64,000 bases of DNA from Streptomyces sp. Je 1-332 (lineage in GTDB: Bacteria > Actinomycetota > Actinomycetes > Streptomycetales > Streptomycetaceae). The position numbers and the translations under genes are program-made. Below the pieces are notes generated by a model. That model searched no databases. It was not told where the DNA came from and worked only from the letters and a program-made list of their open reading frames with translations. Where the stretch lies: assembly GCF_040730185.1 (NCBI RefSeq), contig NZ_CP160402.1, positions 248,001 to 312,000 of the forward strand, written 5' to 3'. This document shows, one piece after another, positions 25,938-34,460 of this stretch (the first letter of the stretch is position 1; every line of letters starts with the position of its first letter).

Positions 25938-26927
25938 TCAACCCCGGTTTGCTCGTTCGTTGTAGGCGTCTGCGGCCTTCTCGTTCAGTGCGCTGCCCCA
26001 CGCCTGGAACCTGCTGCTCAGGGCGCCCTGGGGCGGGGCGATGTCTTCGCCGGAACGCAAGGGACGGTGGCCGCCCGACGCACCGGGCAGCACTCGGGCC
26101 AGCACGCCGTTGAGGCGGGTGACCGCGGCCGGGGCGAGGCCGTGGGCCAGGTCGGCGGCGCGTGCGGCGGGGGTCAGGACCAGGCGGGCGCGGCGCCGGA
26201 CGGTGGCCTTGACGATGCGTTCCGCGGCTCGCTGAGCGTTCATCGAGATGACCGGCGCACCGGCCAGTGCCGAGAACCAGCCGTACTCGCTGCTGTGGGC
26301 GCCCCCGAACTGGGCCTGGAGATGCGAGCCGGTCCGCATCAGGCCGGGGTAGACGGCGGTCACACTCACTCCGGCGGACGCGGCCTCCGCGTGCAGGCCC
26401 TCGGCCAGTACGCCGGTCGCGGCCTTCGCGCCGGCATAGGGCAGGAGGTGCGGGACGCCCAGCAGGCCGCCCACCGACGAGATCAGAGCCAGCCGGCCGC
26501 CGTGCTCGCTCTCCCTGAGGTAGGGAAGTGCCTCGAGGCTGGTGTGCACGGCCCCCATGTACATGGTCTCCATGGCGTCCCTGAACTCCGCGGCCCCGAT
26601 GGCCTCCAGCGGAGCCACCTGGATGATCCCGGCGTTGGCGATGACGATGTCGGGGCCGCCGCACGTGTCGTGAACGGCTCGGAACGCGAGGTGGACGGCT
26701 TCCTGGTCCCGGACGTCACAGACCGCCGTATGGATGACGGCGCCGCGCCGACGGGCGCACAGCTTCTTGCGGGCGGACGCCAGCTCTTCCGGGTCGCGCG
26801 CCGCGATGACCACCGTGCAGCCCCGCGCGGCGAGCCGGTCGGCCATGAGCAGACCGAGGCCCCGTGATCCACCTGTGACGAGCGCGGTCAGTCCGGACAA
26901 GGATGGCGTGGAATGCGACGTGGGCAT
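25938..26927 (-). CDS. SDR-family oxidoreductase
   Basis: A 329-residue short-chain dehydrogenase/reductase. The cofactor motif is TGGSRGLG (residues 18-25), followed by AARD (NADP preference likely), CDVRD, NAG (VIANAGII) and the catalytic Ser plus YAGAK (Tyr/Lys). About 80 residues beyond the SDR core form a Pro/Arg-rich C-terminal extension. GAAGGGA lies before the ATG. It converges on the hydrolase gene, 14 nt apart. The 140 bases upstream (26928-27067) contain no gene. Substrate unknown. Confidence 0.87.
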   Translation of the reverse strand: MPTSHSTPSLSGLTALVTGGSRGLGLLMADRLAARGCTVVIAARDPEELASARKKLCARRRGAVIHTAVCDVRDQEAVHLAFRAVHDTCGGPDIVIANAGIIQVAPLEAIGAAEFRDAMETMYMGAVHTSLEALPYLRESEHGGRLALISSVGGLLGVPHLLPYAGAKAATGVLAEGLHAEAASAGVSVTAVYPGLMRTGSHLQAQFGGAHSSEYGWFSALAGAPVISMNAQRAAERIVKATVRRRARLVLTPAARAADLAHGLAPAAVTRLNGVLARVLPGASGGHRPLRSGEDIAPPQGALSSRFQAWGSALNEKAADAYNERANRG

Positions 26928-27067
26928 GGTGACGATCCCTTCTCTCGGCCGCCCGTGGACCGGCCACGAGGCACCGGTGCCTCGTGGCCGACGCCTGGAT
27001 TCAGGGCCCGAACAGCACTTTGATCATCCCATTTTCCTCGTCCGGTAACACGGTGGTGGGCGAGTTG

Positions 27068-27877
27068 TCAGCGACGCGCGTCAGATGCCGTCCCCGTCCG
27101 GGCCGGGGTCCGCTGCCCCAGGCCCCGCCGGATCGCGATCTCCACGGGTGAGTACGCGCCGTCGGCCCGCTCCAGTTCGTACGGCGCGGCCGGCATCAGC
27201 GGCGGCTGGGCCATGAAGCGTGGCGTGGCCCCGTGGTGCGGTTGCGCCGCGTGCACCAGGAACGGATGGCACAGGAAGACGTCGCCCGGTGACCCGGTGG
27301 CCAGGGCGACCGGCCGGTGGTCGGACGCCGCCACCAGATCGGGCGCGAGGGCAAGCCCGCTCGCCCCGTCCTCCCCGTGCTTCTCCAGCACCTTCGGCAC
27401 GTCGAGGTGGGAACCGACCCGGATCCGGGTCGGGGCGTCCTTCTCACCGACCTCGCTGAACAGGAACAGCATCAGCAGTGCCCGTCCCCGGGAACGCAGA
27501 TTGGTGAAGTACCAGCTCTCGCCCTCCGGCAGATAGCTCCCCTCGATGTGCCAGCCGGCGTCGTCCGGCTCCTCCTCGTGCGGGAAACGCAGCGGGAACG
27601 TGCCCAGCGAGTAGCGCGGCTCCCAGCGTCCCGCGCCGACGAGGAGGTCGTACGCGTGGTGCAGGGCCGGGGAGTTGGGTGCGGCGGCGAAGGGCCCCTG
27701 CGCCATGCCGGGCACCCAGTGCACGGGCTGTGTCCATGTCGCCGGGTCGTCCGGGTCGCAGCCCGTCTCCCGCCACAGCAGCCGCGCGCAGTGCGCGGCC
27801 ACGCGCGGGGCGACGGCGCCCTCCAGCTTCACGAAGCCGTCGTGCAGGAAGCGGGTTACCAAGGTCGTGTCATCCAT
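27068..27877 (-). CDS. Phytanoyl-CoA dioxygenase (PhyH) family protein
   Basis: A 269-residue Fe(II)/2-oxoglutarate oxygenase of the PhyH family. The iron-binding His and Asp sit in WHIEGSYLPEG (a variant HxE arrangement in place of HxD), with the distal His in HPFLVHAAQPHHG and the 2-oxoglutarate-binding Arg in PRFMAQPP. The fold start HDGFVKLEGAV is typical. The Met at 27877 is chosen because the extra 36 codons upstream are atypical, though its ribosome binding site is weak. The Glu in place of Asp in the facial triad deserves care: activity may be lost or altered. Substrate unknown. Confidence 0.8.
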   Translation of the reverse strand: MDDTTLVTRFLHDGFVKLEGAVAPRVAAHCARLLWRETGCDPDDPATWTQPVHWVPGMAQGPFAAAPNSPALHHAYDLLVGAGRWEPRYSLGTFPLRFPHEEEPDDAGWHIEGSYLPEGESWYFTNLRSRGRALLMLFLFSEVGEKDAPTRIRVGSHLDVPKVLEKHGEDGASGLALAPDLVAASDHRPVALATGSPGDVFLCHPFLVHAAQPHHGATPRFMAQPPLMPAAPYELERADGAYSPVEIAIRRGLGQRTPARTGTASDARR

Positions 27878-28012
27878 GGCCCCATCGTGCGGCGGCACCG
27901 CTCCCGATCGCCCCACAAAATCCGCACCTCCCTTGTCGGGTGCCGCTGACGCGCCGGAGAGCAGGGGGTCTCGACACGCTCTCACTCTCGGCTTCCGTGC
28001 AAATTAATAGAA

Positions 28013-28783
28013 TTGAAAGATAATGCGGGAGTGCTCAGAAATACGCTGCCGCGACTGATCGCCCCCTTGCTCCTCTGCATGGTTTCCCTCAGTGGATGCG
28101 GCGACGGCAAGGCTCCAGCCGACAGCCGGTCGGGCAACAACGCACCGCCGCGCAATGCAGAGGGAAAAATCCCGCCCCCGAAGCGGGTCATCTCCATTCC
28201 GCAACTCGGGCCGCGAATGCAAAAGGCCGTGGACCGCCGGGACGCGAGGCAAGTCGTCCTGGTGACCGGGGACGCACCGGACTCCAGCTACTCCACGGTC
28301 CACTTGTACGAACGTGACGCCGTTACCGGATGGCGCAGGGCCTTCGAGCCTTGGCCGGCCCGCAACGGCCAACGTGGCTGGACCGAGCACCACACCGCGA
28401 GCGACCGGTCCACTCCGGTAGGGGTGTTCGACCTGACCGACGCCGGGGGGCTCCTGCCCGACCCGGGGTCCAAGCTGCCCTACGACGAGTCGCCCGTCTA
28501 CGACGAGGACGGCGTCGGCTTCTTGGGGCAGTCCCTCGAAGGGGCCTTCGACCACGTGGTGGCCATCAACTACAACCGCCAGCCAGGCACCCCGCCCAGA
28601 GACCTCGTACGGCCACTGGGAGAAGAAGCCGGCGGGGGAATCTTCGTCCACATGGATCACGGTGGGCCGACGCAGGCATGTGTGGCACTGCCGCGCAAAA
28701 AGATGACTGAACTCCTGAAATGGCTCGACCCCAAGATGAACCCCGTCATCGCCATGGGTGACATCGAATCGGTCACGCGCTGA
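28013..28783 (+). CDS. L,D-transpeptidase-like lipoprotein with altered active-site motif
   Basis: A 256-residue exported protein. A signal peptide ends in the lipobox LSGC (Cys29 counting from the TTG at 28013), followed by a disordered tether (30-55) and a YkuD-like domain (about 60-250). STPVGVFDLT and DHVVAINYNRQPG are typical of the fold. The usual HGxxx...SxGC[IV]R motif reads HMDHGGPTQACVALP, with His216 and Cys223, so Ala replaces the Gly before Cys and Ala replaces the Arg. Start is either TTG 28013 or GTG 28031; neither has a strong ribosome binding site. The usual role is 3-3 peptidoglycan cross-linking outside the membrane. Confidence 0.72.
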   Translation: MKDNAGVLRNTLPRLIAPLLLCMVSLSGCGDGKAPADSRSGNNAPPRNAEGKIPPPKRVISIPQLGPRMQKAVDRRDARQVVLVTGDAPDSSYSTVHLYERDAVTGWRRAFEPWPARNGQRGWTEHHTASDRSTPVGVFDLTDAGGLLPDPGSKLPYDESPVYDEDGVGFLGQSLEGAFDHVVAINYNRQPGTPPRDLVRPLGEEAGGGIFVHMDHGGPTQACVALPRKKMTELLKWLDPKMNPVIAMGDIESVTR

Positions 28784-28833
28784 TCCTGCCTTCCGCTGGT
28801 CGTGCGTGACGTGATCGTGCGAGGGTGGCCCGC

Positions 28834-29334
28834 ATGACGACAGAGACGGCAGAGACGACGGACCCGGCAGAACCGACTGAGCGCTTTGAGGTGCAGCGTC
28901 TGATAGCCGCTTCCCCGGACAAGATCTTCGCCCTGCTGTGTGACCCCGCCGGGCATGTGGCGATCGACAGTTCAGGCATGCTGCAGTCCGCCGAGGGCAA
29001 GTCCGTGTCCGGGGCCGGTGACGAGTTCGTCGTCCACATGGACCGTGAGGCGTTGAACGACTACCCGTTGGGCAAGTACGACGTCACGGTGATCATCACG
29101 CGGTTCGAGCAGGACGCCCTGATCGAGTGGACCATCTCCGGCCAGATCCAGCCTCCCATCCGGCACCTCTACGGTTACCGGCTCCAGGCCACCGAGGGCG
29201 GCACGCTGGTCACTTCGTACTACGACTGGAGCGAGATCGAGGAACGGTACCGGGACGCGGGCATCTTCCCGGTCATCCCCGAGGCGGGCCTCCGCGCGAC
29301 CCTCGGGATCCTGGCGCGGAACGTGGAGCAGTGA
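28834..29334 (+). CDS. SRPBCC-family (START-like) protein
   Basis: A 166-residue polyketide cyclase/dehydrase-fold protein. The opening FEVQRLIAASPDKIFALLCD is the standard first strand and helix, and the end carries the long C-terminal helix. These proteins bind hydrophobic ligands in a helix-grip pocket; many have no known activity. ATG 28834 is preferred over GTG 28825 because GAGGGTGG lies just upstream of it. The last 115 bases overlap, antisense, the 3' part of the exonuclease/phosphatase gene. Confidence 0.82.
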   Translation: MTTETAETTDPAEPTERFEVQRLIAASPDKIFALLCDPAGHVAIDSSGMLQSAEGKSVSGAGDEFVVHMDREALNDYPLGKYDVTVIITRFEQDALIEWTISGQIQPPIRHLYGYRLQATEGGTLVTSYYDWSEIEERYRDAGIFPVIPEAGLRATLGILARNVEQ

Positions 29335-30239
29335 CGACGCAGCGATGACGGGTACGAGCGGCCGGGGATCACTCCGCCCGCCCCCGGTTCCCGCTCGGCC
29401 GCCGCGAAGTCGGCCAGCACACCGTAGTGGTCACTCGCCTGCACACCGGCGACGGGCTCGGCGAGGAACAGCTCGCAGGTGACCACACGCAGCGTCGGTC
29501 CGTGGAGGCCGCAGCGGGCCATGACGTGGTCGATGCGCCGGCCCGGCTCCAGCGGCATGTCGCCCGCACGCACCAGTGGGTTGGCGGGGGTGAAGGTGTG
29601 GCCGGGGAGGTCGGGGTGCGCGGCTTCCCACGCGTCCTGGTAGCAGACGCTGACACCGTCCAGGGACTGCGCCCCCCGCAAGAACCGCAGGCTCGCGGCC
29701 TCCGGCCCGGCGTCGAGATCGCCCAGAAGCACGGCGTGCCGCACTCGCTGCTTTCCCTCGGCGAGCATCTCTTCGGCGAGTACTGCGGCTGCTCTCGCCT
29801 GTGCTTCGCGCTCGGCCTCGAAGCCGTAGGGCCAACTGGGCTTGTGATGGACGAGGAGTACCCCGCCGAGCGGGTCGTCGTACGTCACCTCCGCGGCGAC
29901 GACACCGCACCAGGGTGTCCGGGCCGTCCGCTCGGAGACTTGCAGGGCATCGGTGCGAACGCGACCGAGCGGGGCACGGACGGCCAGCAGCGCGCCGACC
30001 GGGCCGTCCGGGCCGTCCGGGCCGTCCGACGAGGTGTGCGGGTGCGGCAGCACGTTCCAGCCGTCCGCCGCGAGTCGCCGCGCGTCATCCGGGACCACCT
30101 CCTGCAGCGCCAGCACATCCGGGTCGGCTGCGGCCACGGCGTCGGCCAGGACGCGGCGCCGTGCCGCGCCGTCGGCGTACTGGGGTTCAAGGACGTTCAT
30201 CGTCAGCACACGCAGGGCGGTCTTGCTCACTCCGGACAC
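29220..30239 (-). CDS. Endonuclease/exonuclease/phosphatase (EEP) family protein
   Basis: A 339-residue EEP-superfamily hydrolase. RVLTMNVLEP (metal Asn), ALQEVVPDDARRL (metal Glu), LLGDLDAG (Asp in the usual GDFN position, with Leu and Asp replacing Phe-Asn) and the terminal ASDHYGVLADF (SDH) form the active-site set. Family members are phosphodiesterases or nucleases. A run of Asp-Gly-Pro repeats sits at about residue 71-81. The frame continues about 60 residues beyond the normal family end, antisense to the SRPBCC gene. The GTG at 30239 has GAGGAA upstream. Confidence 0.8.
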   Translation of the reverse strand: MSGVSKTALRVLTMNVLEPQYADGAARRRVLADAVAAADPDVLALQEVVPDDARRLAADGWNVLPHPHTSSDGPDGPDGPVGALLAVRAPLGRVRTDALQVSERTARTPWCGVVAAEVTYDDPLGGVLLVHHKPSWPYGFEAEREAQARAAAVLAEEMLAEGKQRVRHAVLLGDLDAGPEAASLRFLRGAQSLDGVSVCYQDAWEAAHPDLPGHTFTPANPLVRAGDMPLEPGRRIDHVMARCGLHGPTLRVVTCELFLAEPVAGVQASDHYGVLADFAAAEREPGAGGVIPGRSYPSSLRRHCSTFRARIPRVARRPASGMTGKMPASRYRSSISLQS

Positions 30240-30379
30240 TCACATTCCTCGGGCGGGTGGCGTCGGCGGCCTGGCTCGCTCCTGTCCGTCCAGCCGCCTG
30301 AAGCCGTCGTCGGTGATCGCCCCCGGGTACCTGAGAATGCCCGAGTGATGCACGACCGAGTCCCGCGCCGGAGAGAGGG

Positions 30380-30661
30380 TCAGTCGTGCGGGAGCAGGGA
30401 GCCGAGTGGGCCCAGGTCGAGGTTGAGGTCTTCGCGACGCAGGCCGTGCCGCTCGCAGAGGTCGGTCATGCGCTCGTCGAGGAGCATGAGCGCGGTCCCG
30501 ACCTTCTCCTCCTGTTCGTCGGTGAGGTCGCCCGCGTCGAACCTGCGCACGGCTTGACGCTCCATCAGCTGGCGCAGCAGTTCGACGACGGTGAGGACGA
30601 GGGAGGCCAGGTCACGGCCGACCGCGTCGGGGTCCAGGTCCAGTCGCGAGGTCCCGCTCAC
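30380..30661 (-). CDS. gvpK: Gas vesicle protein GvpK
   Basis: A 93-residue GvpK, an accessory protein needed for gas vesicle assembly in most clusters. SRLDLDPDAVGRDLASLVLT opens the conserved domain, and LVELLRQLMERQAVRRFDAG-type sequence (here VVELLRQLMERQAVRRFDAG) plus EEKVGTALMLLDERM complete it. GTG 30661 overlaps the GvpS stop by 4 nt, so it is preferred over ATG 30682. It is the last gene of the gvp operon. Confidence 0.92.
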   Translation of the reverse strand: MSGTSRLDLDPDAVGRDLASLVLTVVELLRQLMERQAVRRFDAGDLTDEQEEKVGTALMLLDERMTDLCERHGLRREDLNLDLGPLGSLLPHD

Positions 30662-30894
30662 AGCGGCCCCCCGTCCGCCCACGGCGCGGGCACACGCTCG
30701 CTCACGGACGCCAGCAGCGCGTGCAGCGAGATCCGTACCAGAGGCACCTCCGCGATGGCGATGACGAGGTCGCCGCTGACCACGACTCCGGTGGCCAGCA
30801 CCCGGTCGAGCAGGTCGACGAGCGGCACGCCGATGGGGGCGCCGCTGTCCGGGCCTTGCCAGGCGACAGGTTGCGCGGCCGTGTGACGGTTCAT
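30658..30894 (-). CDS. gvpS: Gas vesicle protein GvpS (GvpA/J family)
   Basis: A 78-residue member of the GvpA/J/M/S family. The core PLVDLLDRVLATGVVVSGDL and IAEVPLVRISLHALLASV align with the helix-strand-strand-helix of the gas vesicle shell protein. It is a minor component or nucleation factor rather than the main shell protein. ATG 30894 overlaps the GvpL stop (ATGA); an earlier ATG at 30984 lies inside GvpL. The name follows its place between gvpL and gvpK, as in the S. coelicolor gvp operon. Confidence 0.88.
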   Translation of the reverse strand: MNRHTAAQPVAWQGPDSGAPIGVPLVDLLDRVLATGVVVSGDLVIAIAEVPLVRISLHALLASVSERVPAPWADGGPL

Positions 30895-31745
30895 GCGTGG
30901 CTCCCTACGGCATCGGGTTCCGAGTAGGAGGGCGCGTCCACGAACGAGTACGGCACCCACGGGCCGGTGGCCTCCACCTCGCAACCCTCGAATTCGGGTG
31001 CGGCCCGCAGCCGGTCGAGGAGCGCGAGGAATTCCGCCCCGCTCTGGTGAGGGACCAGATAGGCGGAATTCATGATCTGGGTACGTCCACGGCCGACGAC
31101 CTCGGCGCTGTGTGGTCTGCGGCGCACTGTCTCATCCGCGACCGACAGGACGGCACGGTCGAGCAACTCTGCTGCGTCCAGGGCGCGTTGCCGCCGGTCG
31201 TCCCGTTCCTGGCCGCGCTCGCGCAGTCGGGCCAGGTAGGCCCGGCCGTTAGGTGCGGGTGCTTCGTCGTTCCGTGCCGGAGATGCCGACTGCGTGGGTC
31301 GCGAGGGCTGCGAGGTCTGCTCCCGGGGGGTGAGCAGGTTGACCTTCACCGCCCACTCGTCCCGGCCCGTGATCCGTTCCAGAGTGCGCTCGAAGCGCGG
31401 CCCGTTGTCCACCAGGGCGGCCCGGCCCCGTTCCTCGGAGTGATAGAGCGTGGCCAGCGGCAGCGGAACCGCCCCGCCCCGCGCGGCAAAGGCGGTCACC
31501 ACGGCGTGGTGGTCCCGTACGCACCGCTCCAGCGTCGCGGGGTCGGACAGCCGCTCGCGCAGCGCCTCTTCGGAGTACTCGTGGGCCGGCACGTCCTGGA
31601 CCACGGCCCACAGGGCGCCGGCCGGGACAAGACGCAGCGGGCCGCCTCCCTCATGGCCCGACAGGCCCGCGGGCAGCTCCGGGCCTCGGCCTCGTCGGAC
31701 GGCGAACACGCACACGGCGTGCGCGGGGGTGGACGCTGTAGCCAT
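30891..31745 (-). CDS. gvpL: Gas vesicle protein GvpL (GvpL/GvpF family)
   Basis: A 284-residue GvpL/F-family protein, a minor structural or assembly factor that contacts GvpA. The N-terminal ferredoxin-like half contains ALWAVVQDVPAHEYSEEAL and HHAVVTAFAARGGAVPLPLA; DEWAVKVNLLT begins the middle part. The C-terminal half is helical then beta (NSAYLVPHQSGAEFLALLDR, GPWVPYSFVD). A Pro/Ser-rich insertion of about 30 residues splits the two halves. Its ATG overlaps the GvpJ stop by one base. Confidence 0.92.
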   Translation of the reverse strand: MATASTPAHAVCVFAVRRGRGPELPAGLSGHEGGGPLRLVPAGALWAVVQDVPAHEYSEEALRERLSDPATLERCVRDHHAVVTAFAARGGAVPLPLATLYHSEERGRAALVDNGPRFERTLERITGRDEWAVKVNLLTPREQTSQPSRPTQSASPARNDEAPAPNGRAYLARLRERGQERDDRRQRALDAAELLDRAVLSVADETVRRRPHSAEVVGRGRTQIMNSAYLVPHQSGAEFLALLDRLRAAPEFEGCEVEATGPWVPYSFVDAPSYSEPDAVGSHA

Positions 31746-32122
31746 CAGTGGGGCTTCTCCTTCGTCCGTTCCGGTCGACGCGATCCCTCGTCGGCGGGCG
31801 TGAGCTCTTCCAGTTGCGCGCGCAGCCGACGGTTCTCCTCACGGAGGTCGTCGCGTGCGGCGCTCGACGACAGGGCCGGATCCGTCTCCCACCAGTCGAT
31901 GCCGGCCTTGCGAGCGGTGTCCACGGATGCGATGAACAGCCGGAGCCGGATGGTGAGCAACTCGATGTCGAGCAGGTCGATCTTGATGTCTCCGGCGATG
32001 ACGACGCCCTTGTCCAGCACCCGTTCGAGGATGTCGGCGAGGCTTCCGTCAGCGGGACGGGAGAGGTCCGATGCCTGAGGTGAGGAGCGCCAGGTGTCGA
32101 GGCCGTCCATGGAGCCGGTCAC
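31745..32122 (-). CDS. gvpJ: Gas vesicle protein GvpJ (GvpA/J family)
   Basis: A 125-residue GvpA-family minor protein. The conserved core SLADILERVLDKGVVIAGDI and IDLLDIELLTIRLRLFIASV is followed by the GvpJ-typical helical extension DDLREENRRLRAQLEEL, a likely coiled coil. GTG 32122 overlaps the GvpZ stop (GTGA); ATG 32110 is an alternative. In other clusters GvpJ caps or nucleates the cones. Confidence 0.88.
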   Translation of the reverse strand: MTGSMDGLDTWRSSPQASDLSRPADGSLADILERVLDKGVVIAGDIKIDLLDIELLTIRLRLFIASVDTARKAGIDWWETDPALSSSAARDDLREENRRLRAQLEELTPADEGSRRPERTKEKPH

Positions 32123-33180
32123 CGCCTTCGGGCGGATCGGGCGCGGGGCCGCCGTTCGTCCTCGTCTTCGTCCTCGGCGTCCTCATCCTCCTCGGCGTCC
32201 TCATCCTCCTCGTCGTCCTGCTCCTCCTCGTCGGTCTCGTCGTCCTGGTCCTCCGGGCCGCCGTCCTCGGCGTCCTGGTCGTACTCCTCGTCCTCGGCGT
32301 CATCCTCGTACTCGGACTCGCCGCCGTTGCCCTCACCCTCGTCGTCGTAGTCGTCGTCCTCCAGGCCCTCCTCGTGGGAGCGGACGACCTCGCCGTCCCG
32401 GATCTCACCGCGCCAGCCCTCCACCTCTTCGTCCGCGTTGAGCGTCACGTAGCGGGCGAAGTGCTTGAGGTCGAGCCGCAGACGACGGCCCTGGGCACGC
32501 CAGAGGTTGCCGGTCTTCTCGAAGAAGCCTGCGGGGTAGTACTCGACGACCATGACGACGCGGGTCAGCGCCGGGGCGACCTCGTGGAAGCTGACGGCCC
32601 CGCGGGTGCTGCCCTTGCTGCCTTCCGACGTCCAGACGATCCGGTCGTCGGGCACCTGCTCCTGAACCGTCGCCTTCCAACTCCGGCTGGACGGACCGAC
32701 CTTCACCTTCCAGTCCGAACTCACGTCGTCGTCGGACATCGAGACGCTGCGGACACCTTTGGTGAAACTGCTGAACTCCTCGTACTGGGTCCACTGGTCG
32801 TAGACCATTCGCAGCGGGAGACCCACGTCGATGGCCTCGACGATGTTGGTGACCTTCGTGTCGCCCGCCCCTCCCCCGCCACCGCCGGAGGAGAACAGGT
32901 CCTTCGCCTTGCCGACGACACTGTCCTTGATGCCCTTGGCCTTCTCCGCCACGACTGCTTTCACGGGCGAATCGCCCTGCAGCATCCGGGCGCCCATCTT
33001 GGGGAGGGACCCGCCGTTGTCCGCCACGTCCTGCAGTTTGTCGGTGAGACCACCGAGCGCGTCACCCAACTTGTCCGTCAGGTTCTGTGCCTGCGCATCG
33101 ACGAAGTCGGTGAGCCCGTCACGGAGTCGGTCCATGCCCGACTCCTCGCCGCTGCCGGCGCTCTTCTTCCGTTCGGCCAT
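32119..33180 (-). CDS. gvpZ: Gas-vesicle-cluster SRPBCC protein with acidic tail (GvpZ)
   Basis: A 353-residue protein in three parts. Residues 1-105 are amphipathic helices ending in a run of six Gly. Residues about 108-255 are an SRPBCC cyclase/dehydrase-like domain (KVTNIVEAIDVGLPLRMVYD, FFEKTGNLWRAQGRRLRLDL). Residues 265-340 are almost pure Asp/Glu, ending in a short Arg-rich tip. It matches the place of GvpZ in the S. coelicolor order gvpOAFGYZJLSK, where its role is unknown. It starts 6 nt after GvpY and overlaps GvpJ. The tail may be disordered and could pair with the Lys-rich tail of GvpY (inference). Confidence 0.85.
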   Translation of the reverse strand: MAERKKSAGSGEESGMDRLRDGLTDFVDAQAQNLTDKLGDALGGLTDKLQDVADNGGSLPKMGARMLQGDSPVKAVVAEKAKGIKDSVVGKAKDLFSSGGGGGGAGDTKVTNIVEAIDVGLPLRMVYDQWTQYEEFSSFTKGVRSVSMSDDDVSSDWKVKVGPSSRSWKATVQEQVPDDRIVWTSEGSKGSTRGAVSFHEVAPALTRVVMVVEYYPAGFFEKTGNLWRAQGRRLRLDLKHFARYVTLNADEEVEGWRGEIRDGEVVRSHEEGLEDDDYDDEGEGNGGESEYEDDAEDEEYDQDAEDGGPEDQDDETDEEEQDDEEDEDAEEDEDAEDEDEDERRPRARSARRR

Positions 33181-33186
33181 GGCCGG

Positions 33187-34416
33187 TCAGCTCCTCTGCC
33201 TCGAACGCGACGTTGTCGCTCTGCCGCTCGACCTCTTGGCGGCGCCGGTCTTCTTCGCTGTCGTCTTCTTCGCTGACGTCTTCTTCGCAGCTGTCGTCTT
33301 CTTCGCTGCTGTCTTCTTCGCTGCTGTCTTCTTCGTCGCTGTCTTCTTCGTCGCTGCCTTCTTGGTCGCCGCCTTCTTCGCGGGAGTGGACTTCGCAGTC
33401 TTCTTCGCTGCCGTCTTCTTCGCGGAGGTCGACTTCTTCGCCGCGGTCTTCTTCGCCGGGGCGGTTTTCTTCGCGGCTGACTTCTTGGCGGGGGAAGCCT
33501 TCCTGGCGGGCGAAGCCTTCTTCGCGGGGGAAGCCTTCTTCGCTGGAGTGGCCTTCTTCGCCGGGGCCTTTCTTGCCGCGGACTTCTTGGCGGGGGAGGT
33601 CTTCTTCGCCGATGCGGTCTTCTTGCCCGCGGAAGTCTTCTTGGCGGCGGGAGGTTCGGAACCGTCGTTCCTGCCCCTCGACCCGTCGCGTTCAGAACGC
33701 GCTATCGCGGTCTTCTTGCCCTGCGACTTCTTCGCTCCCGACCGCGGGGCTGAACGCTCCCGACCTGACCTCCGGCGCGGCGTCGACCGGCGTTCGGCGT
33801 CGCGGCTCGAGCGCCGTCGGTCGTGATCGTGGTCGTCGCGGCTGGTGGCGCCGCGGTGCCGACGTGAGGTACGGCCGCGAGAAGGCGCCGACGGCTCGTC
33901 CTCGCCATCGCCGTCCTCGTACTCGTCCTCTTCGTCCTCTTCGTCTTCTTCGTCTTCGTCCTCTACGTCGTCGGCCTCGTCCTGCGGTTCATCGTCCGGG
34001 GCCTCGTCTTCCTCGGCCTCGTCGTCGTACCGCTCGTCACGGTCGTCGTACTCCGCGTCGCCCTGGTCCTCGTCCTCGTCCTCGTAGTCGTCGCGGTCCC
34101 GCGACGAGCGCAGGGACTGGGTGCGCTCGGCGAGTTTGTCCGTGAAGGAGGACAACTGACGGCCGGCCGCGGCGGACACCGCGGCCCGCCCAGCGTCCAT
34201 CAGCTCGCCTCTCACCTGTTCACTCAGGTCGGCGAACTGTGGCGTCTCACGCAGCCGTTGGGCACCCTGCCTGAGCAGTTCCTGCGGTGAGAGGCCGAAC
34301 TTGCGGCCTGCGAGATACGAGCCCACGGCGAAGGCGAACTTTGCCTTCTTCGTACGCCCGAGGAGGTACCCCCCGGCTACTGCCGCGCCGAGAGCGATCC
34401 GGTTGCATTCATTCAT
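33187..34416 (-). CDS. gvpY: Gas-vesicle-cluster protein with histone-H1-like tail (GvpY)
   Basis: A 409-residue protein. Residues 1-95 include a Gly/Ala hydrophobic helix (ALGAAVAGGYLLGRTKKAKF) and a helical LSEQVRGELMDAGRAAV segment. Residues about 105-170 are a dense acidic stretch. Residues 175-230 are Arg-rich. Residues 235-400 are a Lys/Ala/Pro repeat (KKTAAKKTA type) like eukaryotic histone H1 or bacterial HupS tails. Its position matches GvpY. The Lys-rich repeat suggests binding to nucleic acid or to an acidic partner; this is inference. Coding is supported by the strong third-base pattern and tight spacing to GvpZ. Confidence 0.82.
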   Translation of the reverse strand: MNECNRIALGAAVAGGYLLGRTKKAKFAFAVGSYLAGRKFGLSPQELLRQGAQRLRETPQFADLSEQVRGELMDAGRAAVSAAAGRQLSSFTDKLAERTQSLRSSRDRDDYEDEDEDQGDAEYDDRDERYDDEAEEDEAPDDEPQDEADDVEDEDEEDEEDEEDEYEDGDGEDEPSAPSRGRTSRRHRGATSRDDHDHDRRRSSRDAERRSTPRRRSGRERSAPRSGAKKSQGKKTAIARSERDGSRGRNDGSEPPAAKKTSAGKKTASAKKTSPAKKSAARKAPAKKATPAKKASPAKKASPARKASPAKKSAAKKTAPAKKTAAKKSTSAKKTAAKKTAKSTPAKKAATKKAATKKTATKKTAAKKTAAKKTTAAKKTSAKKTTAKKTGAAKRSSGRATTSRSRQRS

Positions 34417-34460
34417 CAGGAACTTCCCGTGGGTCGAGGCCGACGCCGCCGCGCACAGCG

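Noticed and set aside
32831..33826. Phe/Ala-rich membrane-protein-like frame on the plus strand
   Set aside because: Repetitive Phe-Ala-Ala comes from antisense reading of the Lys-rich repeat of GvpY, not from real transmembrane helices.
33213..34145. Long Ser-rich open frame on the plus strand opposite gvpY
   Set aside because: It is the reverse reading of Lys/Ala and Asp/Glu codons of GvpY. The minus strand frame has a conserved N-terminus and operon position.
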